NCBI GenBank assembly: GCA_023055355.1
Contig: JALJCS010000002.1
Span: forward strand, 86,143,001-86,207,000
From: Agelaius tricolor
Lineage: Eukaryota > Chordata > Aves > Passeriformes > Icteridae
Length of the DNA: 64,000 nt
Direction: 5' to 3'
This document shows, one piece after another, positions 34,634 to 48,015 of the stretch. The notes below the pieces were generated by a model. That model worked only from the letters and a program-made list of their open reading frames with translations, did no database searches and was not told the origin of the DNA. Position numbers and translations under genes: made by a program. Numbering within the stretch: position 1 is the stretch's first letter; every line of letters begins with the position of its first letter.

Positions 34634-37600
34634 CAAGCAAAACCAATCCCCAAATCCACATACTTTTTTTTCACATTTTTAATATTTGAAATTTTTACTT
34701 TTGCTATGGGTCTATCTCAGGAAAGAAGGTATTGAAAATCCCTTACAACTATTTGTGGGTTTTCATTTTAAGACAATCTCCTGACTAGATTTGCTCACGT
34801 TACTTAATTACAGACATAAGCCCTACTCTCAAATTCTATATGGGTTATGTACTTTATGCATATGCTCTAAGTTTTATGATTTATGATTGCAAAAAGAGGT
34901 TGCATGATAATAATTTTAAAGAAGCTTTGGATATTTATTACTCCATTATTTTGTCTCATAAAATTCTCTTAATCAGCAATGATTAATTTTTTGAGTCATC
35001 AGTATCTAAGAGTCCTAAAATGCCTTGTGGGTGCTTAAATATTCTTTTTACAGGATTTACAAATTCACTGATTTTTAAAATGGTGTTTCAAGGGTCTACA
35101 GATGTTCCAGCATGGAGAAGTATCTCTGTGGTGCAGTCTGAACTTTTCTATGCCATAAAAATATCTTTGCCAAAAAGAACTCACATTCAAACTGCAGGTG
35201 ATTGACAGATGGCAAAGAGGAAGAATTATAGAATATGAATTGCAGAGTGAATCCAGATTGCACTGAAAGGGTTTAAAAGCCTAGGGAAAATTTGTGGTCA
35301 TCCAGAACTGAATTTACATGACAGTCAGATGACATAATAACAGCTCTCCTTTTTGTCTCCAATATTTTTTCTTCATATATTTTCTTGAATTATTGCTTTT
35401 GGTGGAGGGGTTTTTAACTCATTTTACCCATGATTCCTTGGCAGTGCCTTTGAGCTCTTTCAGTGTGGTGATGGAAAGACCTCTCCTGAAGGTTTCTGGC
35501 ATTGTTCAAGAAATTGACTGAATTGTCACCAGTTCCTCTCTAGTCCTGTCAGAACAGTGAGGGGAGTAGACATGTGCCATCCTACCCTAGACTCCATCCC
35601 AGCCTTCTCCATCCCAGCCCCACAAGGGATTGTTCTCCAGTGTCCCACTCCAGCTCAGAGCAGGACATGTACTGTGTGTTTCTGCCAGGGAAGGCAGCAG
35701 CAGGGACCACAGGGATGCTTCTGTGCCTGACTTCCACCTATCTCCATGAGCATCAGGGACCTGGTCACCAAGGCTGCAAAACAGACTTCTCAGAGACACT
35801 TAGACACTGTGAAGGAGAGCAGACTGTTATTTAACTTTAAAGATCAAAGCTTGACCCTGTCTGCCTGTAGGAGCTATTCCTGTCTATGTAGAAACCTTTT
35901 GGTTTACACAACCTGGGCTTTCTCCAGTCCTTTCTGGAGCCAGTTTAATGCTAGGATGTGCACAGAAATACTCTGCAGAAGCCTGAAAACAGCTCACTGT
36001 GAGTCAAGGGGCACTATTTTCCAACAGGTCAATACTTCTGAGATTGTTATGATAACCAGTGACAAAAAAACCTGTTTACATGGAAAACAGTACTGATGTA
36101 GCTAATGTAGTTGCAAATACCCTGTGCATTTCAGCACAAATCTGCATATAGACACAGTTCTTTGTAAATGAATGCCCTAGTGCCACAGCAGCCTTCAGAA
36201 CAGGAACAGTTTTGCCTTGTCTTTAACTAGGATTGTGAGTCACAGAAAGGTTTTGTTTCTCCTTTCTGCATGAAAAAACCCAGCCTCTTGTATGTTCCAA
36301 ATATCTTCCTTGAAACATTTATTTGCCTGTTGCAGTGCTGGACTGCTTGTGCCCTTTGCCTGAGCAGTCAGGCAGTTCCCTTTGAAGAAGTTTACTAATT
36401 AAATGAGAACAAAGATGGAATGAATGTTAAGGACCTTCAAACACTTGGTGTATGCTGCAGTTCTATGACTGTACTTCACAAGCTGCTGTAAAATCCATAC
36501 AATTTGGAATATGCCACATTCCTTTAGTGGATTCTCTTTGTTAAAAAGGTTAAGGGGAAACAAAAGGAATTCTGGCTTGTTTCATAGCCTGTTTTTTACA
36601 TCTGTGACTTTTACAGTAGGAAAGGTGTAGAGTTTGTTGGATCTGGCAGAGCACTGAGACCCAGCATAGCAGATTCCACCTCCAGCTGTGGCTTTAAGAA
36701 ACTTACTGGGTCTGCTTCTTTTCCTTATCCACCAAGCATAGGCTGGTACCTAAAGGCACAGTGCAAACCAAACCCCAGCTTCAAGCACTGCCAGATTCAG
36801 GAGTATCCAAATTCTGAATAATCCTTATTTTTAGGATCTGGGGTAAAGTTGCTTTCTCACTCATTTAGGTGTGACACACTCGTGCTGATCTCAATAGCTG
36901 GAGATCTTTTTAATTAAAGAACAATGATAAAAAGCCACATAAAATAGGTTGCATCAAAGCATCACCATACTACAAATGTTAATTATTATAATTATACAAG
37001 ATTGCTCACGTTTATTTTCTAGGTGGGAAGGCACACCAGCTGACTGGGTTTCAATGTGTGGCTATTTCAGCAAAATTTTAAGGAGTCAGATGTCTTGCCT
37101 AGGAGTTGTCCCTTCCAAGCTGCATAGCTATGGTCAGTCTCTCACCTAATGTAAACATCTCACTCAGTGCATGAGAATTGACATGAGAGACTGTCTTTGA
37201 GTGAGTTCCAGTCACTTTCTTTGGTCTTCCTGTTTTAGGGACCTCTCCCAGGCTGGCAAACTCTACATCCTCTGGGGAGGCTGTAGGTACGTGCAGTGTC
37301 CTAGTGGGCTACTTGTTCACGACTGGCCCCATCACCCCTACTTAGCCATCCTCCTGGGATTATGTCAGGCTTTGGTCCCTTCCAGAGGAGTAACAGGTCC
37401 AGCTTGACTGGTCCTGCTGTTAGTGCAGGAGCTGGGGCGTGGGGCAATAGCAACACCCTTCTTTTCCCCACCAAGAGGTTTCCTGGGACAGCAAATCTGC
37501 AGCCATAGCAGAGACTGTTTGGTTGCTCCAGATAATTTTCCAGGGCAAACTTTGTCAGAAAAGTGGGAAGACACAGAGCTCCAGGAGCAGTGCTCTGGTG

Positions 37601-38257
37601 TAACAGCCAAGGTGGAGAGAAGGAGCCATGGTGAGCTGGAAAAGGTCAGGAGACAGAGGAAAGCAAAAGCCTCTCAGGGCACAGGAGGAACCACTGCTTG
37701 GTTGAGCTGCTCTTTCAAAGTCTGCAATCAATATTTGTTTTACACTGACAAAACTATGTTAGAATATACTTTTGCTGAGCTAATGAGCAGCCCCAACACA
37801 CACCTTGAAAAAGCTAGACTGGAATCCTTGTCTCTATATAAACAAACTGTGAGAGAGATAAAACATCTTGTTAGGAACAAACAAATGAAACAAAGCAATT
37901 TTGAATCATTCACAATTAAAAATAATTAAAGGCTGTTAAAAATCCAGTCTAAAGATTATGGGTCTTTTTCAAAAAAACCCACAAAACCCCAAAAACTCTA
38001 AGTGAGATGGCTCCAGAGTGTAGTGTAATTTTTTAATCTAAAGCAATTCAGTGGGTTAGAGAGAAACTTGTGAAAAAAGGAGCTGCCAACCCCAGTTTAT
38101 ATTTTTTCTGGTTAAAAATACCAACCACCACCTCAAAACCACATTTGGTTGAAATTTTTACTTATCTTTTTTCCTCTGGGGCTGGTGAATGGAGATGTGC
38201 AAGACAACTATATTGGCATCAGGTGATTGTTAAAGCTCTTGAGTAAATATTTGCATG

Positions 38258-38400
38258 ATCATAAGATGAATTGGCTTGGAAGGGACCTCAGGAGGTCTCT
38301 GGTCCAGACTTCCTCAAAGCAGGGGCAGTGCTGAGATTGGGCTGCCGAGGGCTTTATCCCTGAGGTTTTGGATACTCTGTGGGAGCCCATGAGGTGCTGA
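38258..38400 (-). mobile_element. CR1 LINE 3' fragment, diverged
   Basis: The plus strand reads TTGGCTTGGAAGGGACCTCA, then 'GGAGGTCTCTGGTCCAGACT' and 'TCCTCAAAGCAGGGGCAGTG', the reverse complement of a CR1 3' untranslated region from the subfamily with 'GGACCTCtGGAGGTC'. The octamer tail is reduced to ATCATAAGATGA. Similarity fades after about 38400. It is a short, old copy. Confidence 0.78.
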
Positions 38401-39137
38401 ATGCAATTGTGTTCCCCTGTGTGTGCCAAGAGAGGGCTGTGGAGTTGCTCCCTTTCTGTTCTCTGCCCAGGGGTTGGAGTCTGACACTCTACTGTATGTA
38501 GAGGTCTACCTTCCTTGGGGAGAGTAAAGTCGGGGGTTTTTATTTACTGTTTCTGTTCAACAACTTTTTCCTGGGGCAAAAGCAGCATCATACAGCTCAT
38601 CCAAAGCCAGGTACAGCATCCCATTTCAGATCACCCAAAGCTAAGGGCACTGATTTCATAGGTGAAACTCAGACAACGGGCACATCTGATGAGACAGAGA
38701 GAAGAACCTGGGCATGGGGCACTAATGATGTCTGCACCTTTCTGTTATGGTATTTCCTTTCTTGCACTGGAAATGAAGGCACACACCCCTAACTTTCCAT
38801 GGGACTTGTCTCCAGGACTTGAAGCTGCACAGCAAAATTACTTTCATGTTTTAAACAGCAGATTTCCACTATGAATTAAGTTGCATTTTATTTTTGTGCC
38901 TAGTGAAGAGAAAGCTAGCATGTATTTCCATTCTTTATTTTCCACACTACTGCTTTAATACAACTTTCTCTTAATAAAGGCAAACCACTACTAAAAAGCT
39001 CCAATAGTTCCATAAGTAGCAAAGCCAAGGAAGTTTCATTTCCTACAGAGTTGTATCTTAAGATTGTATTTTTATGTGGTGTCTCTGGTGACTCTCTGAT
39101 GAGTCACACACTATGATTTAGGAGGGAAGGGTCCCCT
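38401..39137. other. Unique noncoding sequence between two CR1 copies
   Basis: I see no gene or recognised repeat in this 740 bp spacer. Confidence 0.5.
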
Positions 39138-39690
39138 TCACAGAATCACAGAATCACAGAATCACAAGGTTGGAAGAGACCTTTAAGATCATTGAGTCCA
39201 ACTCATGCCCTTACACACCTTGAGGTGTCTAATCCAGCATCATGGTTAGAGAAGGTCTGATTCTGGAGGTAGATCAGATTTCCTGGGGTCTCATTCAGCA
39301 AGATTTGGAAATCATCAAGGCTGGACAATGCCCACCCTGTCAGGGGTCTTGTTCGAGCACTGAACTCCTCTGAAGTTGAAATAATTTTCTTCTGTCCAGC
39401 TGGAATAGCCTCCAACATTGGTTGCAATTGCTTCAGCTTGTCCTTTCACTGTGCCTCTTCCAGAAGAGCTGTCTCCATTTCTCTCATTTTCCTTCCATCA
39501 GGCAGTAAAAAGAAAGGAACCTGATCCCCTGCCCACAGTTTTCTCCTCTCCTGGTTGAACAAAGCCAGCCATCCCAGTCTCTCCTTCCTCTTTATGAACT
39601 TCAGGGTCCCCTCCATCCTAGTGCTCTTCACTTGGATGCCTTCAAGTTTTTCTGACTCTTCTGACTCTTGGGTGATGGTCCCAAAGGAAG
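39138..39690 (-). mobile_element. CR1 LINE with intact octamer tail
   Basis: The plus strand begins with three near-perfect copies of the octamer (CACAGAATCACAGAATCACA), then 'AGGTTGGAAGAGACCTTTAA' and 'GATCATTGAGTCCAACTCAT'. This is the terminal repeat that identifies the CR1 3' end. Similarity to CR1 returns near 39550-39640 ('GGTTGAACAAAGCCAGCC', 'CAGTCTCTCCTTCCTC'). The intervening 250 bp is less familiar and may belong to a distinct 3' UTR subfamily. A 9 bp tandem duplication (TCTGACTCT twice) lies at 39651-39668. Confidence 0.88.
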
Positions 39691-42600
39691 ATAGAATACA
39701 GGGGTTTATTTTGCTATGTGATATTTCTCTTCTTCCTCATCCTCCTATTTGCATAGCTTTAGTGTTTTTCAGTCTTTCACCTCTCTGTCAATGTATTTAA
39801 TCAATTTTTAAACCTGATAATGAGTTTAAAAATTATTTCTGGAAAGGATTAGTATACAGGTACACCCAGTCTTACACAGAGTAATTACACAGGCCTGATA
39901 TTCTTGTGAGAGGAGGCTAAAATGCCAGCAATGATAATTTATTGGTCTTCCGTGGAAAGAGGGAGGAAAAGCATGTGATGATGGGGCCTATGTCATTCCA
40001 GAGCAGTTGTGTCTGCAGAAGAGGTTTATTTTCTGAGGTATTTGCCATATTTCCCTCCTGGTATTTATTGATCCCTCAGACAAAATAGTTTCTTATAAAA
40101 TCAGCTGTGTTAATCTAGACACAGAGTTGAGGCTGTCTCACCTACCCTGGTGGACATTTCTTAAAGCAGAAGTGCCAGTGTAGTATCAGCAGATGTTTTT
40201 GAGGGATGCCCTACTTGGTACTTACTCTAGGTGACCTGAGGGGGTGCAGAGAGGGAACTAAAGACACAAAGAACTAAAGACTCATTGCCCTGCACTTGGG
40301 AAATCTAAAAGGACTTGCCTCTCCAATGCTGTATCTTAAAAAATTTTATTAGTCCAAATGAGACCATACTGGTAAAAAACCTGGTTCACACCCAAACAGT
40401 GTTGGTTTTTTCCAATGAAGATATTTCTGGCATGGAAAAATGTGGTACAGGTTACATGGGCAGAACTCCTCTCTTGCCTGTGTGGCTTAGTGGAATGCTC
40501 TGCCCGGGTTAAGGCACAGCCATTTGGAAATCCATGTGGGCTGGGTACTCAGTGTCTGTCACACATCACAGCCTGGCACCCCCATCACTGATTCTGTCCC
40601 AAATCTGTATTGCAGACAGGCTTTAAAGACAACTACTGTAAATATTTTTGCACTAGCATAGCTGTATTGATTCTTGGAGGGTCAAGGATTCTGTTTTGCT
40701 CATATGATTACAGATAAACTGGCAAGCCATCCTGAGAAGTCACCTCTGCTCAATGGCAATTCATTTTGAGCTTCTCAGAGGTTATCATGAACATGGAAAA
40801 CATCCAACAAAGGGATTGCAATGAATGCAGATTGAATGGCCCTTGAGTAGGGCAGAGTTTTCAGATGGCAACAGAGCACCATGCCTATGCTATATTAGTT
40901 TTGCATATTTATGAGCTGGTAAGTGTTACATGTTTGACTGGGCAAGTCATTGCTCAGCTTCCAAGGGCTCTTTCTAAGACAAACAGTCACTTTCAAAAAT
41001 CCACAAAATTTTATTTGTTTTTTTTTTAGAGGAAGCTGGAGGCTGAAGCTGGAAACATACTTTTCAAAGAGCTAAAGCCAGGGCCCTTCCTCTTTTAAAC
41101 GACTGGATTTGCTTTTATTTTCTTTAAACTAGCTGTTTTGTCTCTTTCCTATGCTATTTCTTTTCTTGCCTACCTTCAAACTTCTGTTCTTCATTCCTCA
41201 GGTCTTCATCCAATAGTTAATACTTGAAGGAGCACCTAAGATGGCAATGGATAATGAAGCCAGCCCTTTGAAGAAACTTTGAGTAATAAAATGGCTTGCA
41301 TCAAGCTGTGGGATATATTTCCCAAAGACTATGAGAAAATTAGCATGAACTCTTCACATTTGTCAGTGTTCTGTACATATTTATTTTAATTTTTTCCTCC
41401 TTTCCTATGTTTGGACTATGATCACAAATCATCTCTCTTTACCATGCAGACTTTTTTCTTTGTGTCTGGTCTCACAGTCTGTCTTCCACTAAGTAACTGA
41501 GTCATCTGGCTCATCTCTACCTCAAACTTCCCTAGGTGCTGAGTACTGTTCTTTCACAAATTAAAGTCTGGTTTTTTATGACTGGGGACTTTTCCTCTTT
41601 TTTAGCCCTTCCTTCTTTTGGACAGTCTGTACTGGGTGCCTTTCCCTGTTCATGTACTTGTTTTTCTTTCCTGCCCTTCAGGAAGAGCACTGTCATAAAG
41701 AAATTACTTCCCCTTTGCTTTGTGTTCCTTCTGGACAGAAGACAGTGTGTGCTGGACGTCCTGACAGACAGTGGGTTTTCCCCAAAATTCTGCATTTCAA
41801 TTTTAGTGCCATTTAACATACCACCACAGTCAGAAATCCCAAGCTGGCTGATGAAGCTGGTTTGTATGCACCTACTTACCCACACACGAACTCTGTACAG
41901 AGTGCTCAGTGTCAAATTGAGCATCAGTGACCTGAATCCTGATGGCTCTTGGATTTCCCTGGTAGCCAAGCAGCAGTCTCAATTCTTCTCTGGTCATTCC
42001 TCCCAGCAAGGAGAAAGTGCTTTTGATGTGCTTTTATTTATTAAGGTTGCCGTGCTGAAAATGCAGTAGCAGTTGTTACACTCCAGTTTCATGGGTTGTC
42101 ACTGTCAGTTGTTAACTAGGGGCACAACCAGAGGTGGGTTTGAGATGGGGCAATCACAATGGCTCAGATCAGAACCTGCCTGCCTGTCAGTAGGGCTGCT
42201 GCATCATCTGTGGTTGGATTTGTGCCTTAACATCAACTCATATCACACACAAAGCTAATGCTGTAGAATGCTATGGTGCCTGCCCCTAACATTCATGTTC
42301 TGTCACCTTCACACCCACTTACCGGAAAAAAACCTAAAAGTTATGGTTGCCTCTTCATTGCTCAGAAAAGGAGTTTTTCTGAGGCAGAAATGAAATGTGC
42401 AGCAAGAGCCCACAGGGTCTCATAGGAAGCAAGGTTCAGGTCAGTCACATTTTTAAGTCCAGCGCTGCCAAGCAGTTGAGAAGACCTATTGTGTTAGCCC
42501 TGTATTGCCCTGTTGTTAGCTTTCAGGAGATGACTAATGTGCCTTAATTAATCCCTGTGTGAAAAACATACTTTGTCAGCAACACAGACAAGGCCAAAAC

Positions 42601-43011
42601 TGTGAGCAAGTTATTGGGAGCTGCATCTTTGTGACGTGCTTTTCATCAGGGAAATGTTGGCCACATAAGGAAGCCAGCACAAACTGTGCTCTTTGGTCAA
42701 AACCTATTTACTGAAAACTTGACCCTAGTTCAAGAAAAAGCATCTTCATAAGCAGAAAAATACCAGTAAAAATTGCAATTAACCAGGAAGACATGATTAC
42801 AGGCTCACAGAGAATGGCAATGAATAGTGGTAATGCCACAGCATAGCAAAGGCACAGTGAGCTCAGATGTACTGCTCTGTATAATCTGGACATGATTTCC
42901 GTATGCAGTGTGAGTGCTGTAGAAATATTTTTTTTTTTTTAATCTTCATAATAAAGTCAAATCCTGACTTAAATCGAGGCATTGGTAGTGATGGCAGATA
43001 GACACTGTCAC

Positions 43012-43090
43012 CATCAGCCAAAAGATCTCAAATCTCTTTGTAGATATATATTCAAAGGTCATTTTGTCCACAGCTGAAAACCAGCCCTCT
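43012..43090 (-). other. Exon-like open segment (probable pseudo-exon)
   Basis: On the minus strand a long pyrimidine tract (TTCTGCTTCATTTTTATTCCAG) precedes 79 open bases that end at ATG before GTGACA. The frame reads EGWFSAVDKMTFEYISTKRF and a few further residues. I do not recognise it. The acceptor is very good and the donor fair. A single short exon without homology support cannot be separated from a pseudo-exon. Confidence 0.17.
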
Positions 43091-46000
43091 CTGGAATAAA
43101 AATGAAGCAGAAAGTAGAAATGTGCAGAAATACCAGGACAGGAAGTGAAGACTTCCCCTTCCAATTGAAGGGCAGAGGGATGGTTAAATGATTAAAATAT
43201 TAGCCAGAAGACTGACATAACAAAACTGCATTTTCCAGTCTCTTGTAATAGAGATGAACACCGTAGGAAATTGAAAATATCTGATCCAAGTCTGTGGTGC
43301 ATGAAATCTTCCTTAGTGTTGGATATTTTGTTGATTTTACTTTGAATATTCTGGCACAATGTGATAACAGCAGTGAGACTGACTATGAGATTAGCCCCTG
43401 GTCCAGACTGGCAAAATGGAAATTCAGAGTGTGAAAATTGACTCCGTGGGGCCTAAAATGCTACATTTATATTGATTATGTGCTTGCATGGGAATGTTTA
43501 TCCTGAGTGTGCTGGTCACACATGTTATACCTATCCTATAGGCACTGAGGGAGGTGAAACACATCCCCCTTTCAAAACACTGTGTTTGAAAGGAAGGCTG
43601 AAGTAAAGGCAGGGATATTGACTGGGGGACAGCTTGCCTGTAGCAATGCTTGTGAAGCTGAAGAAGTTGTTCCAGAGTCTGATCCTTAGCTAGCTGTGGT
43701 ATCTCACCACACTGAATGAGGCTTCCTTGGGTTTGTTGGAGTTTGACCCAACTTTAGTACTTCATTCCAGGCTTGAGTCAATGGTCTGCCATGGGAATCA
43801 GTTAAAATAAAAGCTAAAACTAGGTTTGGAGTAGGGGAATTTCAGTTTGGGAAATGCTGTTTATGGGTGGAGGTAAAAGCAAGCAAGAAAAGCAATTGTG
43901 ATGCCATGATACAGGCAGTGGTTTAAGAGCAGAGCAGAATGAGCTCTGATGTGGAGAAAATAAACCCACATTACAAGTTAAAACAACATCAGAATTTGTC
44001 TGAAATACTCAGACCAAATCTCCTACTGGGAACACAGTTTATCCTGGTGAGGGTCAGCTTTGCCTTGTGATTTAGGCCTCTCATTTCCATCACCTGATCA
44101 TCAGCAAAACAAATTCTGCAAGCTAGAGCACTGGAGCTTCTTTCATGCTTCTGGAGTTTGCACAGCTATGCCAGTGCAAATCTGGCAAAGTTGGGATGGC
44201 AAAATGTAGCAGCCTTAGCCTGACCTCAGATTACATCCTCTCATCCTCTTTACTCTCTTGGATGCTGAAGCCTCCTGGTTGTAAAGCCAGATGTGAGATT
44301 TCAAATGAGACCATGGGCTGGATCAGAATTTGCATGTTTCACTGCTGGGAGAAGATGGTTTATGGTGGGCTCTGTGAAACAGCTTCTCCCTGCTCTGGAT
44401 ACCAGAGCAGACCTGAGCAGGTTGCAGAAGCTCATGGGGGTGTGTGTCTTGCACTGATACACCTTGAGGTCTAAAGAGCATCCTCATATTGTAGTCCTTA
44501 TCCTGCAGGTTTCAACCATTATTTTTCATAGGAGGGGGACTTCTTTTTACACACCCTGCATAGCTGCTGCTTGACTTCCCCACTAAGGTGGGCAACTAGT
44601 TAGGAACTAATGAGAATTTTAAGCTAGTGGAAATCTTTGCTGATCTTCCAGTAGTTTCTCTATCAGGTTTGAACTTGGATTCTTAGTAATTGGTAGGTAG
44701 CTCTGTGGATGACAGTCTGATCTTTTAGGGATGGCACCGTGTGCTCAGGCAGAGGCTAAAAGATTCATCTGAACAAATGCATGTCCATAAATCCAGGAGC
44801 AATTAAGTGATTGCAGCCACTTGCTGTTTTGATCATATTTTCCCAGTTTTAGCCAGTGCAGCCTGTATTCTCAAGGATATTTAGGTACTTGATTCCTATT
44901 GATTTTCTCATGATCAAGGTAGCATGTAAATACCTGTAACAATCTGGATAGAGATAAGCTGGTTTCTTTATGAAGCTGCACTGGGTGTTAAACACAGCAA
45001 TGACTCAAATGCTGGAAACAAAGCTGAAGAGCAGAAGAGACACGTGATTGCATGGGGCCATGACAAAAGGCCTGAAGGACAGGCAGGGAGGAACTGCTCC
45101 AGGAGATCTGAAGGCATTCTGTGCTGGCAGTTCATCGATGAAGGTTGCTCATTATTTGCTTATTTTGAACACGTTGTTTGCTGAAGGCCAAAGCCTGTCA
45201 GATCTTAGGAAGGTTCTTTTTCAAGAGCTTTTGTTGCCTCAGCAAACAGGTCAGGAGTCCAACCCACCCACTCCACAAACAAACATTTCTCCAAATTATC
45301 AGGGGAATGGAGTTCATTTGACAGAGATGTCAGTTTGGTAGAGACAGATCACTTAGGGTGTGGGGAGTTTTATTGTGTGTATGTGTCCAAGTCTTTGCCC
45401 TCCACTCTTCAGCTTTCTCCCCATGCATCCTGTATAATGACTGTGTGTGTGTGTGTTGATTTCATTCCTTTTGGAGCTGCTTACCTTTCTAATTATACTC
45501 ACTAAGTATTCAGTACTTCACTTGGCTGTGTTCCCAGAGCAAAGGCCATAGCTGAATACAAATAACTGAATTAAAATAACTTCGGCTTTTAATCAGAGGA
45601 AGGCCCTGTGTTGCTTAGGAAGCTTGAGATATCACTAAGCAGAAAGGTAATTCTGCCAGCTCTCATGTAAATTGGGTGCCTGTCTGCTTCCCAAACCAGC
45701 TTCCACACTCACATATCTGCCAGATCACTTCTCCTGGTGAGCCTCACGGGTGGCTAAAGGGAGGTGATGGCAACAATTATACTAGGATTTGGGGCAAGAA
45801 GGAACTCTAAATGGGTAAGAGCATTTTTCAGAGACAAGAATTACTCACAGAATGCCCCAGCTTGAGTAGGGGCCATCTGAATCTGTTTGAATTATTGAAA
45901 AGGAAGAAGGGCTGGAAAGATGGTATCTAGTGGTATCTGGGAGATGCTTTAGTGGGATCCCGCTGCAGAAATGATGTCTTAATGATGTTCAAGAAACCAG

Positions 46001-46146
46001 TTTGGTTTTGAGAAAGAACTGGGAGGAAGGGTAGGTGAGAGCAGCTTTTGGAGAATGTCAGACATTGCTCTTGCTCTTCCAAGAGAACAGAGAACAGAAT
46101 TGACATGTGCAAAGATAAAAAGAGCTCATCTCTCTGCACTGATGGT

Positions 46147-46154
<8 letters not shown>

Positions 46155-46192
<38 letters not shown>
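46155..46192. repeat. (TA)19 microsatellite
   Basis: Nineteen uninterrupted TA units follow GTTATATGTG. Long TA arrays are unstable and can extrude cruciforms. The Tyr-Ile repeat seen when it is translated is an artefact. Confidence 0.97.
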
Positions 46193-46198
<6 letters not shown>

Positions 46199-46496
46199 CT
46201 GGAAGACTTTGCTCACTGTTGTTATGCATATAAATCCATCCAAATTATCAATAGTCATTAATTAGAAACTATTTTTGTCAGATTTTAGCCCCTTTTTTTT
46301 TTTCCTTAGGGTTGTGGAGTTAATTTTGTGAGAATTTTTGTTTGTTAGGGTTTTCTGAAAGGGATGGGGGAGGAGCTTTTGGATTTATTTTTTTTGATCC
46401 TGTTTAATAGTGTTTGTGCAACCCAGGCCTGAGGTGTGAAATTATGTTGGGTTTTTTTTCTTTTTGGAGCAATTTCGATGAAATGAAACCATCCTA

Positions 46497-46507
46497 TATT
46501 ATTATTA

Positions 46508-46541
<34 letters not shown>
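46497..46541. repeat. (ATT)n microsatellite
   Basis: About 15 ATT units are present, with one ATC interruption near the start. The unit is the same as in the array at 28716, but the flanks are unrelated. Confidence 0.95.
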
Positions 46542-47087
46542 CAGAGAAGTTTTGTCTCTGACTTTTTGTAGTTTTTATTTGTTTCCCTGATGACTTTGAG
46601 TTCCAGTCTTCACCTCTGTGCTACTGTTTTCTATCTATTCTTTTTTTTCTACAAGCATCAGATGTCTGTCTGCAGAGTACTACCATCTGATTTGAATTTG
46701 AAGAGCATTGAATTTTTAACTCATTAAGTGCCTAAAGCTTGGGAAGTTCTTTGTAGTCTTTTGCTAGAGACCCAGTTGAGAAAGAGATGGGGGTGTTAAG
46801 TTAGAAGGAAGCTGGAACCTGCTGTTGCCTGGTAGTGTCACATGGACATCCTGGCATACCTGAGAACAGGTATTTTATGTAGAAGGGAGAGGAGCAAGGT
46901 GGCATCAGGTTGTTATGACTTCAGCCCTCTGGGGCACAGGTCTTGAAGGTGCTGGAGTCTTGCCTTGTTGCTATAATGATTGAGTTTCTCCCAGGACCTC
47001 AGGTAGTAAAGGAGTAACAGCAAAAGCTGTGGAAATAGATCAAAAGAACTCAAAAGAAGTATCTGTCAGCCCTATACACCCTTCCCT

Positions 47088-48015
47088 CACAGAATCATTC
47101 ATGGTATCATTCATTATAGCTGGGAAAGACCTCCAAGATCATTGAGTCCAACCTTTGACCAAACACCACCATGCCAATTAGACCAGAGCACTGAGGGCCA
47201 CGTTCAGTTCTTTGTTGAACACTTCCATGGATGGTGATTCCACCAATTCCCTGGGCAGCCCATTTCAGAGCTTAACCAGTGAAGAAATTCTTCCTGATGT
47301 CCAACCCAAAACTCCCCTGGTGCAAATAGAAGCCACTCTTGTCCTGTCACTTCCTCCCTGGGAGAAGAGACCAACCCCACCTTGTTATCTCCTTTCAAGG
47401 AATTGTAGAGGTCTCCCTGAGCCTCCTTTTCTCCAGGGTAAACATCTCTATCTCCCTCAATCACTCCTAATGTGACTCACTCTCCAGACCCTTCCCCAGC
47501 TCCACTGCCCTTCTCTGGACACACTCCTCCCCCTCAGTGTCCTTCTGGTTGTGAGAGACTTAAAATTGAACCCAGGATTTGAGATGTGACCTCACCAGTG
47601 CCGAGTACAGAGAGACAATCACTGCCCTGGTCCTGCTGGTGACACTATTGCTGACACAGTTCAGGATGCCCTTGGCCTTCTTGGCCACCTGGGCACACAC
47701 AGGCTCATGTTCAGCTGCTGTCAGTCAAGACCCCCAGATTCTTTTCTTTCAAGCAGCTTTCCTGCCCCCACCCTGTATCACTGCAGGAGGTTGTTATGAC
47801 CCAAGTGCAGGACCTGGCACTCACTAACTATTGTGAGTGCAGAACTTGGCATCTGGCCTTGTTGAACATGACACAATTGACCTTGACCCATCAACCCAGC
47901 CTGACCAGATCCCCCTGCCCAGAGTCCTCCTGCCCTCTGGTAGATCAACACTCCCACCCAACTTGGTGTCCTCTGTGAAATTACTGAGGACTCCATCCTC
48001 ACGTTCCTCCAGCTC
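47088..48015 (-). mobile_element. CR1 LINE copy, 0.93 kb
   Basis: The minus-strand copy starts at its 3' end (CTCACAGAATCATTCATGG, then 'GGGAAAGACCTCCAAGATCA' and 'TTGAGTCCAACCTTTGACCA'). It runs through 'AAGAAATTCTTCCTGATGTC' and 'TTCTTGGCCACCTGGGCACA' into the C-terminal half of the reverse transcriptase ORF. A minus-strand frame contains 'CQVLHLGHNN', a conserved CR1 block. Stops and frameshifts are present, and the RT catalytic region is not included (5' truncation near 48015). Divergence is moderate, less than in the copy at 17474. Confidence 0.93.

Larger units (their letters stand above)
27606..38257. other. Unique noncoding sequence, about 10.6 kb
   Basis: No gene is recognised. It contains the (TTA)n microsatellite at 28716-28773, a poly(A)-rich tract at 34599-34633, and otherwise mixed AT-leaning sequence. 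Minus-strand segments with fair splice signals at about 31325-31442 (donor GTACAT) and 31691-31798 (acceptor TTATTTCTGCTTAG, donor GTGGTT) have open frames, but I identify no protein. The 168-codon plus-strand frame at 37423-37929 also matches nothing I know. Confidence 0.5.
39691..47087. other. Unique noncoding sequence, 7.4 kb, with microsatellites
   Basis: No gene is recognised. The longest open frame of the window (41536-42069 plus, 177 codons) overlaps a 145-codon frame on the opposite strand (41532-41969). Neither resembles a known family, and about one frame of this size is expected by chance. Microsatellites lie at 46155-46192 and 46497-46541. A quasi-palindrome with one bulged base lies at 43568-43593. 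Confidence 0.5.

Noticed and set aside
37423..37929. 168-codon plus-strand open frame
   Set aside because: The composition changes along its length, no family is recognised, and there is no start context or splice support.
41536..42069. 177-codon plus-strand open frame overlapping a 145-codon minus-strand frame
   Set aside because: No recognisable domain, and about one frame this long is expected by chance in 64 kb of AT-leaning DNA. Overlapping open frames on both strands do not by themselves indicate coding.
45442..45456. Short GT run
   Set aside because: Only about seven units, too short to be worth listing as a microsatellite.
46048..46261. Open frames with a Tyr-Ile repeat
   Set aside because: They are the translation of the (TA)19 microsatellite.
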